NCBI GenBank assembly: GCA_039801365.1
Contig: JBDRUN010000010.1
Span: 1 to 45,531 of the forward strand
DNA length: 45,531 nt
Direction: 5' to 3'
Source: a candidate division WOR-3 bacterium
GTDB taxonomy: Bacteria > Hydrothermota > Tepidihabitantia > Tepidihabitantales > Tepidihabitantaceae
Part shown: positions 16,456 to 24,703 of the stretch, in pieces
Position numbering within the stretch: the first letter of the stretch is position 1
How the letters are laid out: each line of letters opens with the position of its first letter
Notes under the pieces: model-generated
Database searches by the model: none
What the model was told of the DNA's origin: nothing
What the model saw: the letters and a program-made list of their open reading frames with translations, nothing else
Program-made: the position numbers and the translations under genes

Positions 16456-17064
16456 AACCCGGAGGGTTGTGGAACATTCTCTGCAGTCCTCTTGAAAAGT
16501 CTTGCCACTAGGTCAGCGCATGCTGTCTGTGTTGTAGCGATAACAACACCGTACCTTTGCGGCACGGAAACTGAGTAATTCAGGACCAAAAGAGTAGACG
16601 ATAGGCTCGAAAACCTGGTTACATCCGCATGTGGCCAGCGAACTCTCCCTGAAAACGGTACCAGTCCGCATTGCCAGCCCCACACGGAGGCACCGTCTGG
16701 TCTTCGAGGCCTACTGGGTCTGAATGCGACGTCAGCTAACTCATATCCGCATGCGCGCTTCTTTTCAACCAACTGCTACCGAAGCACCGGCTTGGACTCT
16801 GCGCTGCGCCACCTGTTCTAATACCGAAGGCACGATGCGATATCTCCGGTCTGCTGTGACAGGTGTGCTACCGGTTTTCCGTGTCATCTGTTTACCCGGT
16901 TCGCACTCGACGCAGCGAAGGTGCCCAGGAACTGCTGCCAATCTCACTAGTTCGGCTTCTCCCGTTTCCTTGCGCTTTGTCGGCGTGCACAATGCACTAG
17001 TGGTGTGTTTTCGAGGGGCTCGCTGCCAGTTTGCTGTTCGCGGCCCGAGGTAACCAGACCCAGA
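16456..17064. other. 609-base gap without a recognisable gene
   Basis: This lies between two convergent genes. It opens with a short hairpin, AACCC-GGA-GGGTT (16456-16468), without a T-run. Open frames here (for example 16724-17053 plus) have no ribosome binding site, odd composition and no similarity I recognise. I looked for tRNA, tmRNA, RNase P and SRP RNA signatures and saw none. Confidence 0.6.
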
Positions 17065-18114
17065 TTACCGCACCAGGCTAGACTGCAGCACAAGGCCGGC
17101 AATCCGTCCCATCGCACCGCCAGGTCCAAGCATTTTTCTGAGTCGTTCTGCATGCTCTTTGGCCCGGTTTCTGGTTCCGGCATTTTGCAGAAGGGATAGC
17201 ACGGCCGCGGTTAGTGTATCAGCCGACGGATCAAGCAGTTCGCACACTGTCCCAGGACCAAGCAGTATGTTAGGCAGGGCGAACTGACCGACCCGAACCA
17301 GTGCCTGGGCAAGCAGCTGCGAACCCCAGGACAAATGGTAAGTCACGACCTGTGGAGTTCCGAGCAGCGCGGTTTCGAGTGCGGCTGTACCGGATACAAC
17401 GACCGCACATTCAGCATGGCGGATGATTCCATAGCGACTGGCAACCCTGGCCAGGATGTCGTTGCCCGGACCATTAATCATGACTCCACTCAGGCCAGGG
17501 TGTAGCGTATGCAATCCGCCGAACACCCGCGCAAACAGTGGCCGGTGGAACCGCCTCTCCTGCGGCCTGGACCCGGGCAGGAAGACAATGTAACGTTCGG
17601 TCTCGACCAGTCCAAGTTCACTGAACGTCTCGGTCCTTTTTCCGACTCGGTCGAGGAGGTCGAGCAGCGGATACCCAAGAAAGATGGCATCCAATCCATG
17701 CCGCCGCAGTTCAGCTTCCTCAAATGGAAACAGGCACACAACCCGGTCTGCCGCGCTGGCAATGGCCCGCACCCGCCATCTGCCCCATGCCCAGAATTGA
17801 GGCGGGGCGAGATACACGACCGGAATCCCCAGTCTTCGACATCGCTCTCCCAGCACCAGATTGAAGCCAGGGTATCCGACAAGCACGACCCGATCCGGCC
17901 GGTCCAATGCCAGTCGGGCCAGTATATGCTCAAGCCGGGCTTTTTCCCGGGGTGCTGACCGCAAACCCTCAAGAAAGCCAAGTGCCGGATCGACCTTTCG
18001 GCCAGGCCTGATACATTCGACAATTGTCTCTGGTACGATTGCGGTCAGTGCCCGCCTGAGCAAAACTGCAAGGAGGAAGCCCGAAGGCTCGCCGGCCGAG
18101 ATGAGAACACGCAT
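17065..18114 (-). CDS. lpxB: LpxB-like glycosyltransferase (lipid-A-disaccharide synthase family, GT19)
   Basis: A 349-residue homologue of LpxB, which condenses UDP-2,3-diacylglucosamine with lipid X at the inner membrane during lipid A synthesis. Family landmarks: N-terminal ISAGEPSG, YLAPPQFWAWG near residue 105, FPFEEAELRRHG, FLPGSRPQE, and the sugar-binding region VVSGTAALETALLGTPQVVTY. Two acidic positions usual in the family are changed: the SGD of the N-terminal loop reads SGF (Phe13), and the D-x-P-x-F-N block reads VGYPGFN. It is also shorter than the usual roughly 380 residues. Catalysis may be altered or the acceptor different. ATG 18114 lies eight bases after a -10 box and has no ribosome binding site. 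No other lpx gene is in the window. Confidence 0.75.
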   Translation of the reverse strand: MRVLISAGEPSGFLLAVLLRRALTAIVPETIVECIRPGRKVDPALGFLEGLRSAPREKARLEHILARLALDRPDRVVLVGYPGFNLVLGERCRRLGIPVVYLAPPQFWAWGRWRVRAIASAADRVVCLFPFEEAELRRHGLDAIFLGYPLLDLLDRVGKRTETFSELGLVETERYIVFLPGSRPQERRFHRPLFARVFGGLHTLHPGLSGVMINGPGNDILARVASRYGIIRHAECAVVVSGTAALETALLGTPQVVTYHLSWGSQLLAQALVRVGQFALPNILLGPGTVCELLDPSADTLTAAVLSLLQNAGTRNRAKEHAERLRKMLGPGGAMGRIAGLVLQSSLVR

Positions 18115-18122
18115 CCCGCAAG

Positions 18123-18150
18123 AGGCTAGAAATCAGACCTTGACTGTCAA
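18123..18150 (-). promoter_or_regulatory. Promoter of the lpxB-like gene, predicted leaderless
   Basis: On the minus strand TTGACA (18150-18145), 16 bases, TAGCCT (18128-18123), then eight bases to the ATG. Its -35 box overlaps that of the divergent agmatinase promoter in the palindrome TTGAC-T-GTCAA (18140-18150). Confidence 0.5.
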
Positions 18151-18168
18151 GCTGCATGACCATAGACT
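18140..18168 (+). promoter_or_regulatory. Promoter of the agmatinase gene
   Basis: TTGACT (18140-18145), 17 bases, TAGACT (18163-18168). It shares its -35 region with the opposite promoter. The upstream candidate start ATG 18156 would lie inside this promoter, which favours ATG 18195. Confidence 0.5.
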
Positions 18169-18194
18169 TTGTCCTGTCCTGTGAGACGAATCGG

Positions 18195-19025
18195 ATGACA
18201 TTTGACTTCGTGCGCGCCGACCCGGCGCAAGCCTCAGTCGTCATCGTCGGTGTGCCGCTCGACCGTTCCAGCTCGTTCATTCCCGGCACCCGGTTCGGAC
18301 CTGATGCCGCCCGCCTCGGCTCGGTCAACATCGAGTCCTTCAGTCCGTATCAGAAACGCGACGCTGCCGAACTGGCAATCGCCGATGCCGGTGACGTGTG
18401 CTTCACATTTTCGAATCCTGATGCCCCATTTGAGCAAATCCGCAGCGTCACTCGCTCGAACATCGAAGCCGACCGCAAGCAGCTTGCGGTCGGCGGTGAA
18501 CATACCATTACACCGGCGATCGTATCCGAGTTAGTGCGTGCACACCCTGACCTCTGTATTGTGCAGTTTGACGCCCATTCAGACCTGCGTGATGATTTCC
18601 TCGGTGAGAAATGGTGTCATGCAACTGCCATGCGCCGCGTGCTTGACTTTGTGCCGCGCTACCGGCTGTTTCAGGTCGGCATCCGTTCGTTCAGCCAGGC
18701 CGCGGAAATGGACGTGCCCGAGTTGTTCGCATTTGACGTCCTGGACTCGATTGGAACTGTCCGGCAGCGTATCGGCTCGCGGCCGGTGTATATCAGTCTT
18801 GACGTGGATGTGCTCGACCCGTCGGTACTACCGGACGTCCAGACCCCGCAGCCTGGCGGTGTCACTTATCAGGAACTGGCAAAAGCCTTGGCCGGACTGG
18901 CAAAGCTCGGCGTCGTCGGAGCCGACATCGTCGAGTTCTGTCCGCGGGGTCCGCATCCGACTGCCGGCGCACCGGTTGTCGCCGAACTGGTGCGCGAACT
19001 TGCCATCGTCCTAGGAACAAGCTGA
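18195..19025 (+). CDS. speB: Agmatinase (arginase/ureohydrolase family)
   Basis: Hydrolyses agmatine to putrescine and urea, or a related guanidino substrate, with a binuclear Mn2+ centre. All metal-binding blocks are present: GGEHT, FDAHSDLRD and SLDVDVLDP, with the family tail GADIVEFCPRG. From ATG 18195 it has 276 residues, normal for small bacterial agmatinases. ATG 18156 would add 13 residues but overlaps the promoter. No arginine decarboxylase or spermidine synthase gene is nearby, so whether the substrate is agmatine rather than, for example, formiminoglutamate rests on family resemblance. The stop codon overlaps the ribosome binding site of a tiny Cys-rich gene, so the two are likely an operon. 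Confidence 0.85.
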   Translation: MTFDFVRADPAQASVVIVGVPLDRSSSFIPGTRFGPDAARLGSVNIESFSPYQKRDAAELAIADAGDVCFTFSNPDAPFEQIRSVTRSNIEADRKQLAVGGEHTITPAIVSELVRAHPDLCIVQFDAHSDLRDDFLGEKWCHATAMRRVLDFVPRYRLFQVGIRSFSQAAEMDVPELFAFDVLDSIGTVRQRIGSRPVYISLDVDVLDPSVLPDVQTPQPGGVTYQELAKALAGLAKLGVVGADIVEFCPRGPHPTAGAPVVAELVRELAIVLGTS

Positions 19026-19042
19026 AAGGAGGTAAGTCCGTA

Positions 19043-19204
19043 ATGTGTTGTCATGCCTGCCCTGGGTATGAGCTGTGCCGAACCAAGAAGAACCTCAAGC
19101 AGGATGACTGCTGCCCGCAATGCCCCTACTTCTCGTCGTGCATGGAGGAAACCCTCGAGGAGGATGTGCGAGTGCCGCGTAGTCACCCAGCGCGCCGCTC
19201 CTGA
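19043..19204 (+). CDS. Tiny Cys-rich protein (53 aa), possible metal or Fe-S binder
   Basis: A small gene directly behind agmatinase. AAAGGAGG (19025-19032) overlaps the agmatinase stop and lies 10 bases before ATG 19043. The 53-residue product has eight cysteines at positions 2, 3, 6, 12, 23, 24, 27 and 33, in the pattern CCxxC, x5, C, x10, CCxxC, x5, C: two matching halves, each a CCxxC followed six residues later by another Cys. This could make two zinc knuckles or hold an Fe-S cluster. The tail is acidic and then Arg-rich (TLEEDVRVPRSHPARRS). I do not recognise a named family. The coding call rests on the ribosome binding site, the repeated Cys spacing and its position. Confidence 0.65.
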   Translation: MCCHACPGYELCRTKKNLKQDDCCPQCPYFSSCMEETLEEDVRVPRSHPARRS

Positions 19205-19250
19205 CGATACCCGGCAACTGCCCCATTACCAGTCCGGGTCGAACGTCCGG

Positions 19251-21440
19251 TCAGTGACCGACAAGTGCCAGCCGCTCGACTCTGATGCCGGCCGGACTCA
19301 GTACCTCAACAAGGTAAACCCCGGTCGCGACCCTTCCCGGTTTCCACACAGCCCGCCGCATACCTTGGTCCACAATCGGCTGGGCGACGAGCATGCCGGT
19401 CAGTGTCCTGATTTCAACCCTCGACTGCTCAGGCAATCCGGAAATCACAACCCGGTCGTTCACCCCGAGTACACAGGGATTGGGATACACCAGAATATGC
19501 AAACCTGAAACCGTGTCTTGGCCCGGCACGATGTTCAGAAGCGAGACCCCGCGCTGGGTTCCGACCACAACGATTCCCCTTATCGTACCAATCTCCAGTG
19601 CCTGGTAAAAGTCGGTTATCCCTTCTTCGCTCTTGATAAGTCCACTGTTCTGCGCGGTGTAGTTGTTCCAGCGACCTGAAATCCGGTCGTACATCGAAAG
19701 CCCGCTCTGACAGAGAAACCACACCCGGCCGGACCGGTCGGCTCGTACACGGTAGACGTTATTGTCCAGCAGCCCGGAGTTAGCGCTGGTGTAAACCCGG
19801 AACCCAGCACCATCCCACACTGCTACGCCCTGGGGCGTGGCGAGCCAGATGTTGTCTTCCGGATCGGCTGCGACCGAGCGGACCTCGGTTGCCGGTAGGC
19901 CATTCGCGATGATGGAATACGAATCGTCGGCCCGGTTCCGGAGCGTACCCCTGGTATCAATCCTGACCAGTCCGACGGTCAGGCCGAGCCACACGCAGCC
20001 GCGCGAATCAAAGGCGAAGTCAAACCCGCCCCGCGGTGGCGGCACAAGACCGGGAATGTCAAACTCCACCCGGGTGCCTGAGGAATCAACCGCAACCACC
20101 ATACCCTCGCCGTTGAACACCCACTTGGTGTCATAACGATCAATGCCAAATGCATCGATCACGTTCCAGCCGGAGTTCGGTCCCCACTGAACCCTGCCCC
20201 ATGTATCAGCACCGGGGTCATAGACACTCAGGCCGCCGTCACTCGCAAAGTGGGCGAACCATACCCGGCCCCGCGAATCGCAGCTCACCTCAATCGGGTT
20301 GATAAGCGGACTCGACCTGGTGTGAATTGAACCATCCGGCCTAATCTCCGTGACCGCGCTGTAACCCCAGGAGGTAAGATAGTGACACAGGTGCAAACTG
20401 CCGGTGACCGGATCGAAGGCAAGCGCCGATACTTGGGCTGACTTGATGCCCGGTAGGCCGAGTACACTCCAGGACTGACCGGTTGCTGCGAACGCAAGAC
20501 CCTGGCCCGCCTGCACGTTACCGCCCAGGCCGACCCAGACCGTGTCGCGAACCAGCAGCGAGCGGGCATCAGCGGAGAGGATCAGCTCGAAGCGATACTG
20601 ACTCATTCCGTCACCCCGGAACAGACCGGTATCGGTCGCCACGTAGATGTCCAGACCGGAAACCGCAACATCAGACACCGTCCGCGGTTTGGCAAAGGTG
20701 AACACCGGCCTGAAACCACTCGACTCAAGCACGGCGAGCCCGCGCTCGGTAGCAACCAGCAAACTGTCGCGCCAGAACGCCATCGCCTTTACTGAATCAC
20801 CAAGAGGCCGACGATACCCGGTCCAGCTCTCCAGGCTGCGGCAAACTGATGTCACACCCTGGTTAGTCCCGACCCAGTAGCGGTCACCGACCTCCAGCGA
20901 GAGCACCCGGTCGCTAAGCAGTTCTCTACGGGTCGCGACCGAGTAGTGTTTTATGATGTCGTCCGAGAAGTCAAGCGGGGTATCCGGGTCTTCAACTACA
21001 TAAAGCCCGCGGTCAGTACCAAGAAGCAGCCGGTCGCGGTCCCAAGCCAGCGCTGTGACCTTTTCCGGGAGGTCGTTTGGACGATACACCAGTGCGAAAC
21101 TCGATTCCTTCGGGACAACAGCAAGACCACCGCCATCAGTCCCGACCCACAGGTTGCCAGCTGAATCGAATGCGGCTGCAAGGCAGTTGTTTGCCGGCAG
21201 CCCATCGGTGTTAACCAGCTTCTGCAACGCCCAGACCCGACCCGGGTCAAACCACACGAGCCCGCCCCGGGTCGCTAGGACGAACATCGAGTCATCGGCT
21301 ACGATGTCGTTGATGTAGTTGGTGTTGGTGTAGGTCTGCCACATGGACTCTTTGCCCAGGACAGAGCATGTTGACAGAAAGCCGAGGGCCAAAACGGCCG
21401 CACTGATCGCGGCTCTTGCCGGACGTATGTTCGTAACCAT
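19251..21440 (-). CDS. Secreted propeller protein with sensor-type repeats and type IX-sorting-like C-terminus
   Basis: A 729-residue exported protein. The N-terminal signal (about 1-30, AAVLALGFLSTCS) may be cut by signal peptidase I or be a weak lipobox. The body repeats the two-component-regulator propeller motif: GNLWVGTDGGGLAVV, RLLLGTDRGLYVV, RYWVGTNQGVTSV, NIWLATPQGVAVWDG, RVWFLCQSGLSMYD. There is no kinase or transmembrane output domain after it. The last 80 residues (LVYPNPCVLG to GVYLVEVLS) form an FlgD/type IX sorting-like domain, so it is probably surface-displayed. ATG 21440 has no clear ribosome binding site but lies 15 bases after a -10 box. Ligand unknown. Confidence 0.78.
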   Translation of the reverse strand: MVTNIRPARAAISAAVLALGFLSTCSVLGKESMWQTYTNTNYINDIVADDSMFVLATRGGLVWFDPGRVWALQKLVNTDGLPANNCLAAAFDSAGNLWVGTDGGGLAVVPKESSFALVYRPNDLPEKVTALAWDRDRLLLGTDRGLYVVEDPDTPLDFSDDIIKHYSVATRRELLSDRVLSLEVGDRYWVGTNQGVTSVCRSLESWTGYRRPLGDSVKAMAFWRDSLLVATERGLAVLESSGFRPVFTFAKPRTVSDVAVSGLDIYVATDTGLFRGDGMSQYRFELILSADARSLLVRDTVWVGLGGNVQAGQGLAFAATGQSWSVLGLPGIKSAQVSALAFDPVTGSLHLCHYLTSWGYSAVTEIRPDGSIHTRSSPLINPIEVSCDSRGRVWFAHFASDGGLSVYDPGADTWGRVQWGPNSGWNVIDAFGIDRYDTKWVFNGEGMVVAVDSSGTRVEFDIPGLVPPPRGGFDFAFDSRGCVWLGLTVGLVRIDTRGTLRNRADDSYSIIANGLPATEVRSVAADPEDNIWLATPQGVAVWDGAGFRVYTSANSGLLDNNVYRVRADRSGRVWFLCQSGLSMYDRISGRWNNYTAQNSGLIKSEEGITDFYQALEIGTIRGIVVVGTQRGVSLLNIVPGQDTVSGLHILVYPNPCVLGVNDRVVISGLPEQSRVEIRTLTGMLVAQPIVDQGMRRAVWKPGRVATGVYLVEVLSPAGIRVERLALVGH

Positions 21441-21455
21441 CAGAGCTGCTGACAG

Positions 21456-21483
21456 ATTCTAACCCTACAACCGCTCCAGTCAA
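21456..21483 (-). promoter_or_regulatory. Promoter of the secreted propeller gene
   Basis: On the minus strand TTGACT (21483-21478), 16 bases, TAGAAT (21461-21456). The ATG at 21440 is 15 bases further on, so the leader would be only about 8 bases and lacks a Shine-Dalgarno sequence. Confidence 0.5.
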
Positions 21484-21611
21484 TTCCGCTGGCCACAGTG
21501 CCGAGCAGCAACACCAAGCCGCACAACACGAAAGGTAGCAATACAGGGCTGCCTTCCAGCTTTGCAGCTCTTTTCCACTTGTCTCGTGGCGTCAGTGATT
21601 GCGTAGTAGTT

Positions 21612-22655
21612 CTATCTCGGTTCCTGGACGGAGCTGCCCCGCCGTCCGGAAAAGAAAAGCAGGAAACAGGCTGCGACCAGTGTGACAATGAACAGCGCCG
21701 ACATCCTGGGCCCAGTCGCAAGCAGCAACGCGATACCGCCAAGCAGGGCTGAAACCAGATACAGGAGCACCACGGTACGGCGGTACCCCAGACCGAGCGA
21801 GAGCAGACGGTGGTGAATGTGCCTCCGGTCGGCCTCAAAGATACTGCGTCCCCGATATGTCCGGCGAATTATCGCACCAATAGTATCAAGAATAGGTATT
21901 CCAAGCGCAATGAATGGAACAAGCAGGCTAACGAGCGCAACATTCTTCCCCGCACCGACAAGAGCGATAACCCCGAGCACAAATCCGAGCACGGTTGAAC
22001 CGGAGTCGCCCATGAATATCCGGGCCGGGGGAAAGTTGTAAGGCAGAAAGCCAAGGCAGGCACCGACAAGGGACGCGGACAGCGCCATCGTGACGACAAA
22101 CCCGGCACGGAAAGAGGCAATCATGAACACAACTCCGGCAATCGCCGCAATACCAGCGGCCAGTCCGTCCAGGCCGTCAATGAAATTGATCGCATTGGTT
22201 GTCAGAACTAGCCAAGCTACAACCAAAGGATACGACCAGAACCCAAGTTCAAACGTGCCGACCAGAGGCAGGTTGAGCCGGTCCATTGGCGGGACGATTA
22301 CTGCAAACAGACCGGCACCCACCGCCTGCACGCCAAGCCGTACCCACCAGGGCAAACTCTTGAGGTCGTCCCATAATGAGACCAGGAAGACCGGCGCCAG
22401 TCCGATCCCCAGTCCAGAGGCGAGGCGGCCGGTGAAAGGGTAATCACCCCACTGCATGGCAGCGAGCCCAGCCAGCCCCAAGGCCGCGGTAATTCCGATA
22501 CCGCCCAGCCGTGAGATACCATGCGGATGAACCTTCCGGTCATCTGCTTCATCGTAGAGCGAGTACCGGCGGCCAAGCCGGATAAGTAGCGGTGTAACCG
22601 CGACCACAACCAGCGCGGCGAAGACTAAAGGAATCAGGGCATAGCCGATGTTCAT
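21612..22655 (-). CDS. Undecaprenyl-phosphate sugar-1-phosphate transferase (WecA/TagO/MraY family)
   Basis: A 347-residue polytopic membrane enzyme that moves a sugar-1-phosphate, probably GlcNAc-1-P from UDP-GlcNAc, onto undecaprenyl phosphate to begin a surface glycan. The cytoplasmic loops carry the family signatures: DRKVHPHGISRLGG near residue 40, NAINFIDGLDGLAAG near 155, FMGDSGS near 215 and the His motif RRHIHHRLL near 285. The HIHH motif and the absence of MraY-specific blocks favour the WecA/TagO branch. ATG 22655 overlaps the TGA of the preceding glycosyltransferase gene (ATGA), so the two are translationally coupled. They probably build the same glycan. Confidence 0.88.
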   Translation of the reverse strand: MNIGYALIPLVFAALVVVAVTPLLIRLGRRYSLYDEADDRKVHPHGISRLGGIGITAALGLAGLAAMQWGDYPFTGRLASGLGIGLAPVFLVSLWDDLKSLPWWVRLGVQAVGAGLFAVIVPPMDRLNLPLVGTFELGFWSYPLVVAWLVLTTNAINFIDGLDGLAAGIAAIAGVVFMIASFRAGFVVTMALSASLVGACLGFLPYNFPPARIFMGDSGSTVLGFVLGVIALVGAGKNVALVSLLVPFIALGIPILDTIGAIIRRTYRGRSIFEADRRHIHHRLLSLGLGYRRTVVLLYLVSALLGGIALLLATGPRMSALFIVTLVAACFLLFFSGRRGSSVQEPR

Positions 22656-23569
22656 TTCCTACTCTCCGTGGCTTGCAGTCTGCGTTTCCCCTGCCTCCAC
22701 GAATGCTCGTATTCCTGGATCCCGATTGTCTGCGCGGCGAATAATGCCGCCGTATAGGCAACGAACAGAAGGTCAAGCAGAATCCGGCGTCCGTAACCAG
22801 CCCCGTCAATGAAGAAGAGCCGGTGAGACCTCAGGCGATGGAATTCACTCAAACGCTGCGCTCGGCGTCGACTTGCTCCAACTGCGTGCACGACCCGGGC
22901 CTGCGGCAGGAAATATACGCCCCAGTTGCGGCCCAGCCGCCGACAGATGTCCACGTCCTCGGCAAACATGAAGAACCGTTCATCGAACCCCCCGACTTCA
23001 TCAAACGCTTGGTGCCGAAACACCATGAACGTGCCCACTACCGCCTCAACTTTGACCGGTTCGCGTGTATCCTCAGCCCCAAGATATAGGAACTTCCTAG
23101 CCTGTGGATATCCGGGCCAGATTCGACTGAGCAGCGACCGTCGACCAGCCAACACGTAGCGAAGTCTCGGCAGTCTGCGGGCCGACGGATGAAAAGTGCC
23201 ATCCGGGTATTCAAGCCTGGGGCCGACAACTCCGGCGTGCTCGTACTCATCGAGAAATCTAACTAGCGCTGAGACCGCTTCGGGCAGAAACTCAACGTCC
23301 GGATTCGCAACCGCGAGATACCGCGCCCGCGCCAGTCTGGCGCCGCGATTGGCGGCCGCACCGTATCCCAGGTTCCGGCCAAGCTCAACAAGCCTCGCCC
23401 CTGCGTTGCCACACGCCATCCGAAGCGAAGCTTGGTCATCTGAACCATTGTCAACCACAATAACCTCAACTCCGACGTCGCCACGCGTGTGCTCAAGCGA
23501 TGCCAGCGCACGCACTAGAGAATCGGTCGAATTGTAGTTCACAAATACGACGCTTAGCTTGGGGTCCAT
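22652..23569 (-). CDS. Family 2 glycosyltransferase (rhamnosyltransferase-like)
   Basis: A 305-residue GT-A fold enzyme. After VVFVNYNSTDSL come VVDNGSDD, NLGYGAAANRG, LAVANPDVEF (the DxD-like NPD) and the GGFDERFFMFAEDVDICRR block typical of WbbL-type rhamnosyltransferases. The C-terminal 50 residues include a hydrophobic stretch (LLDLLFVAYTAALFAA), likely membrane association. The frame is open to 23692, but the extra 41 residues do not resemble the family, and a promoter (23584-23611) lies between, so ATG 23569 is chosen. Donor and acceptor sugars are unknown. Coupled to the downstream WecA/TagO gene by ATGA. Confidence 0.82.
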   Translation of the reverse strand: MDPKLSVVFVNYNSTDSLVRALASLEHTRGDVGVEVIVVDNGSDDQASLRMACGNAGARLVELGRNLGYGAAANRGARLARARYLAVANPDVEFLPEAVSALVRFLDEYEHAGVVGPRLEYPDGTFHPSARRLPRLRYVLAGRRSLLSRIWPGYPQARKFLYLGAEDTREPVKVEAVVGTFMVFRHQAFDEVGGFDERFFMFAEDVDICRRLGRNWGVYFLPQARVVHAVGASRRRAQRLSEFHRLRSHRLFFIDGAGYGRRILLDLLFVAYTAALFAAQTIGIQEYEHSWRQGKRRLQATESRK

Positions 23570-23583
23570 TGCCGGGCCACGAG

Positions 23584-23611
23584 AAGATAACCACTGCAAC
23601 TTTGGAGTCAA
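23584..23611 (-). promoter_or_regulatory. Promoter of the glycosyltransferase-WecA/TagO pair
   Basis: On the minus strand TTGACT (23611-23606), 16 bases, TATCTT (23589-23584), with ATG 23569 14 bases beyond. It is divergent from the CoA-transferase promoter 20 bases away. Confidence 0.5.
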
Positions 23612-23630
23612 GGACGCCCAAAGCTCAGTG

Positions 23631-23658
23631 TTGACAGACAGGCTGTCTCGTCTAACAT
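23631..23658 (+). promoter_or_regulatory. Promoter of the CoA-transferase genes with palindromic spacer
   Basis: TTGACA (23631-23636), 16 bases, TAACAT (23653-23658). AGACAG-G-CTGTCT (23636-23648) is a perfect palindrome within the spacer, a plausible operator. The leader of about 67 bases ends in AGGAGG. Confidence 0.65.
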
Positions 23659-23731
23659 GCAGTCTGCGCTGAAGCCACCTTATGATTGCCATTGCTCACC
23701 AGGCTCCGGTCCCGAAAAACAGGAGGATACA

Positions 23732-24703
23732 ATGGAAGTTATTGAATCGGGCACAGCCGAGCTGTTCCAGCCGCCTGACCCGGATGGCTTCCGGGAATGG
23801 GTTCACACTAGGAAGAACACCGGCATGACCGACAAGGTCATGTCCGAGCATGAAGCGATCAGTCGTTTCGTGTCCGACGGCGATTACATCGGCACCGAGC
23901 TGTACGGTACGGTCCGGGCACCGATGTCACTCGTGCGCGAGCTCGTGCGTCAGGGCAAGAAGCATCTCCGCGTCGCGGGCCAGGGCATCCACGAGATTGA
24001 CCTCCTGCTTGCCGCCGACCTGGTGGATACTCTGGACATCACCTATGTCGCTTGGGAAGTTTACGGTATTTCGTCATGTCTGCGCCGGGCCGTGGAGTCC
24101 GGCCGGGTCAAGACCGCAGAATGGTCTAACGGTGCCATCACCTGGCGCTTCAAGGCTGCGGCAATGGGCGTACCGTTTCTGCCGGTGCGCTCGATGCTCG
24201 GTACCGATACCCTGAGGTATTCAGCCGCAAAAGTGGTGCCCGACCCGTTCACCGGCAAACCCGTGTGTCTTATTCCCGCGCACTATTTAGACGTGGGACT
24301 GATTCACGTTCACCGGGCCGACCGCTATGGCAACTGTCAGATTGATGGCATTTCTGGCTTCGCGGCTGAAATGGCCCGGGCTTCGAAAAAGCTCATTGTC
24401 TCAACGGAGGAAATCATCTCAACCGACAAGATCCGCAAGTACCCCGAACAGACCATCATCCCGTATTACCTGGTTGATGCTGTAGTGGAGGCCAAGTATG
24501 GGTCTCATCCGGGCGAGATGTGCTACCGATACTGGCGAGACGGTGAGCACTTGCAACAGTTCCTCAAGGACTCTGCCGACCCGGTCAAGACCAAGGCGTA
24601 CTTGGATAAGTGGGTTTATGGTCCGAAGAATCACCAAGAATACATCGAGCTGGTCGGCTTGGACCGCTTGCGCGAACTCGAAGCCCAGATTGGAGGCAGG
24701 TAA
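23732..24703 (+). CDS. gctA: Family I CoA-transferase, subunit A (glutaconate CoA-transferase-like)
   Basis: The alpha subunit of a heteromeric class I CoA-transferase, which moves CoA between acyl groups, for example glutaconyl-CoA and acetate. AGGAGG (23721-23726) precedes ATG 23732; the frame is open further upstream, but those codons overlap the promoter. The 323 residues carry KVMSEHEAISRFVSDGDYIGTELYG, LRVAGQGIHEIDLLL, MLGTDTLRYSA and IHVHRADRYGNCQIDG, matching GctA. Its last codons overlap the start of subunit B (TAATG), the usual arrangement for equimolar subunits. The true substrate may be another dicarboxylic or branched acid; the adjacent acyl-CoA dehydrogenases do not decide it. 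Confidence 0.85.
   Translation: MEVIESGTAELFQPPDPDGFREWVHTRKNTGMTDKVMSEHEAISRFVSDGDYIGTELYGTVRAPMSLVRELVRQGKKHLRVAGQGIHEIDLLLAADLVDTLDITYVAWEVYGISSCLRRAVESGRVKTAEWSNGAITWRFKAAAMGVPFLPVRSMLGTDTLRYSAAKVVPDPFTGKPVCLIPAHYLDVGLIHVHRADRYGNCQIDGISGFAAEMARASKKLIVSTEEIISTDKIRKYPEQTIIPYYLVDAVVEAKYGSHPGEMCYRYWRDGEHLQQFLKDSADPVKTKAYLDKWVYGPKNHQEYIELVGLDRLRELEAQIGGR

Noticed and set aside
16724-17053. 109-codon open frame on the plus strand
   Set aside because: No ribosome binding site, no promoter, Arg/Ser/Thr-rich shadow-like composition and no family resemblance.
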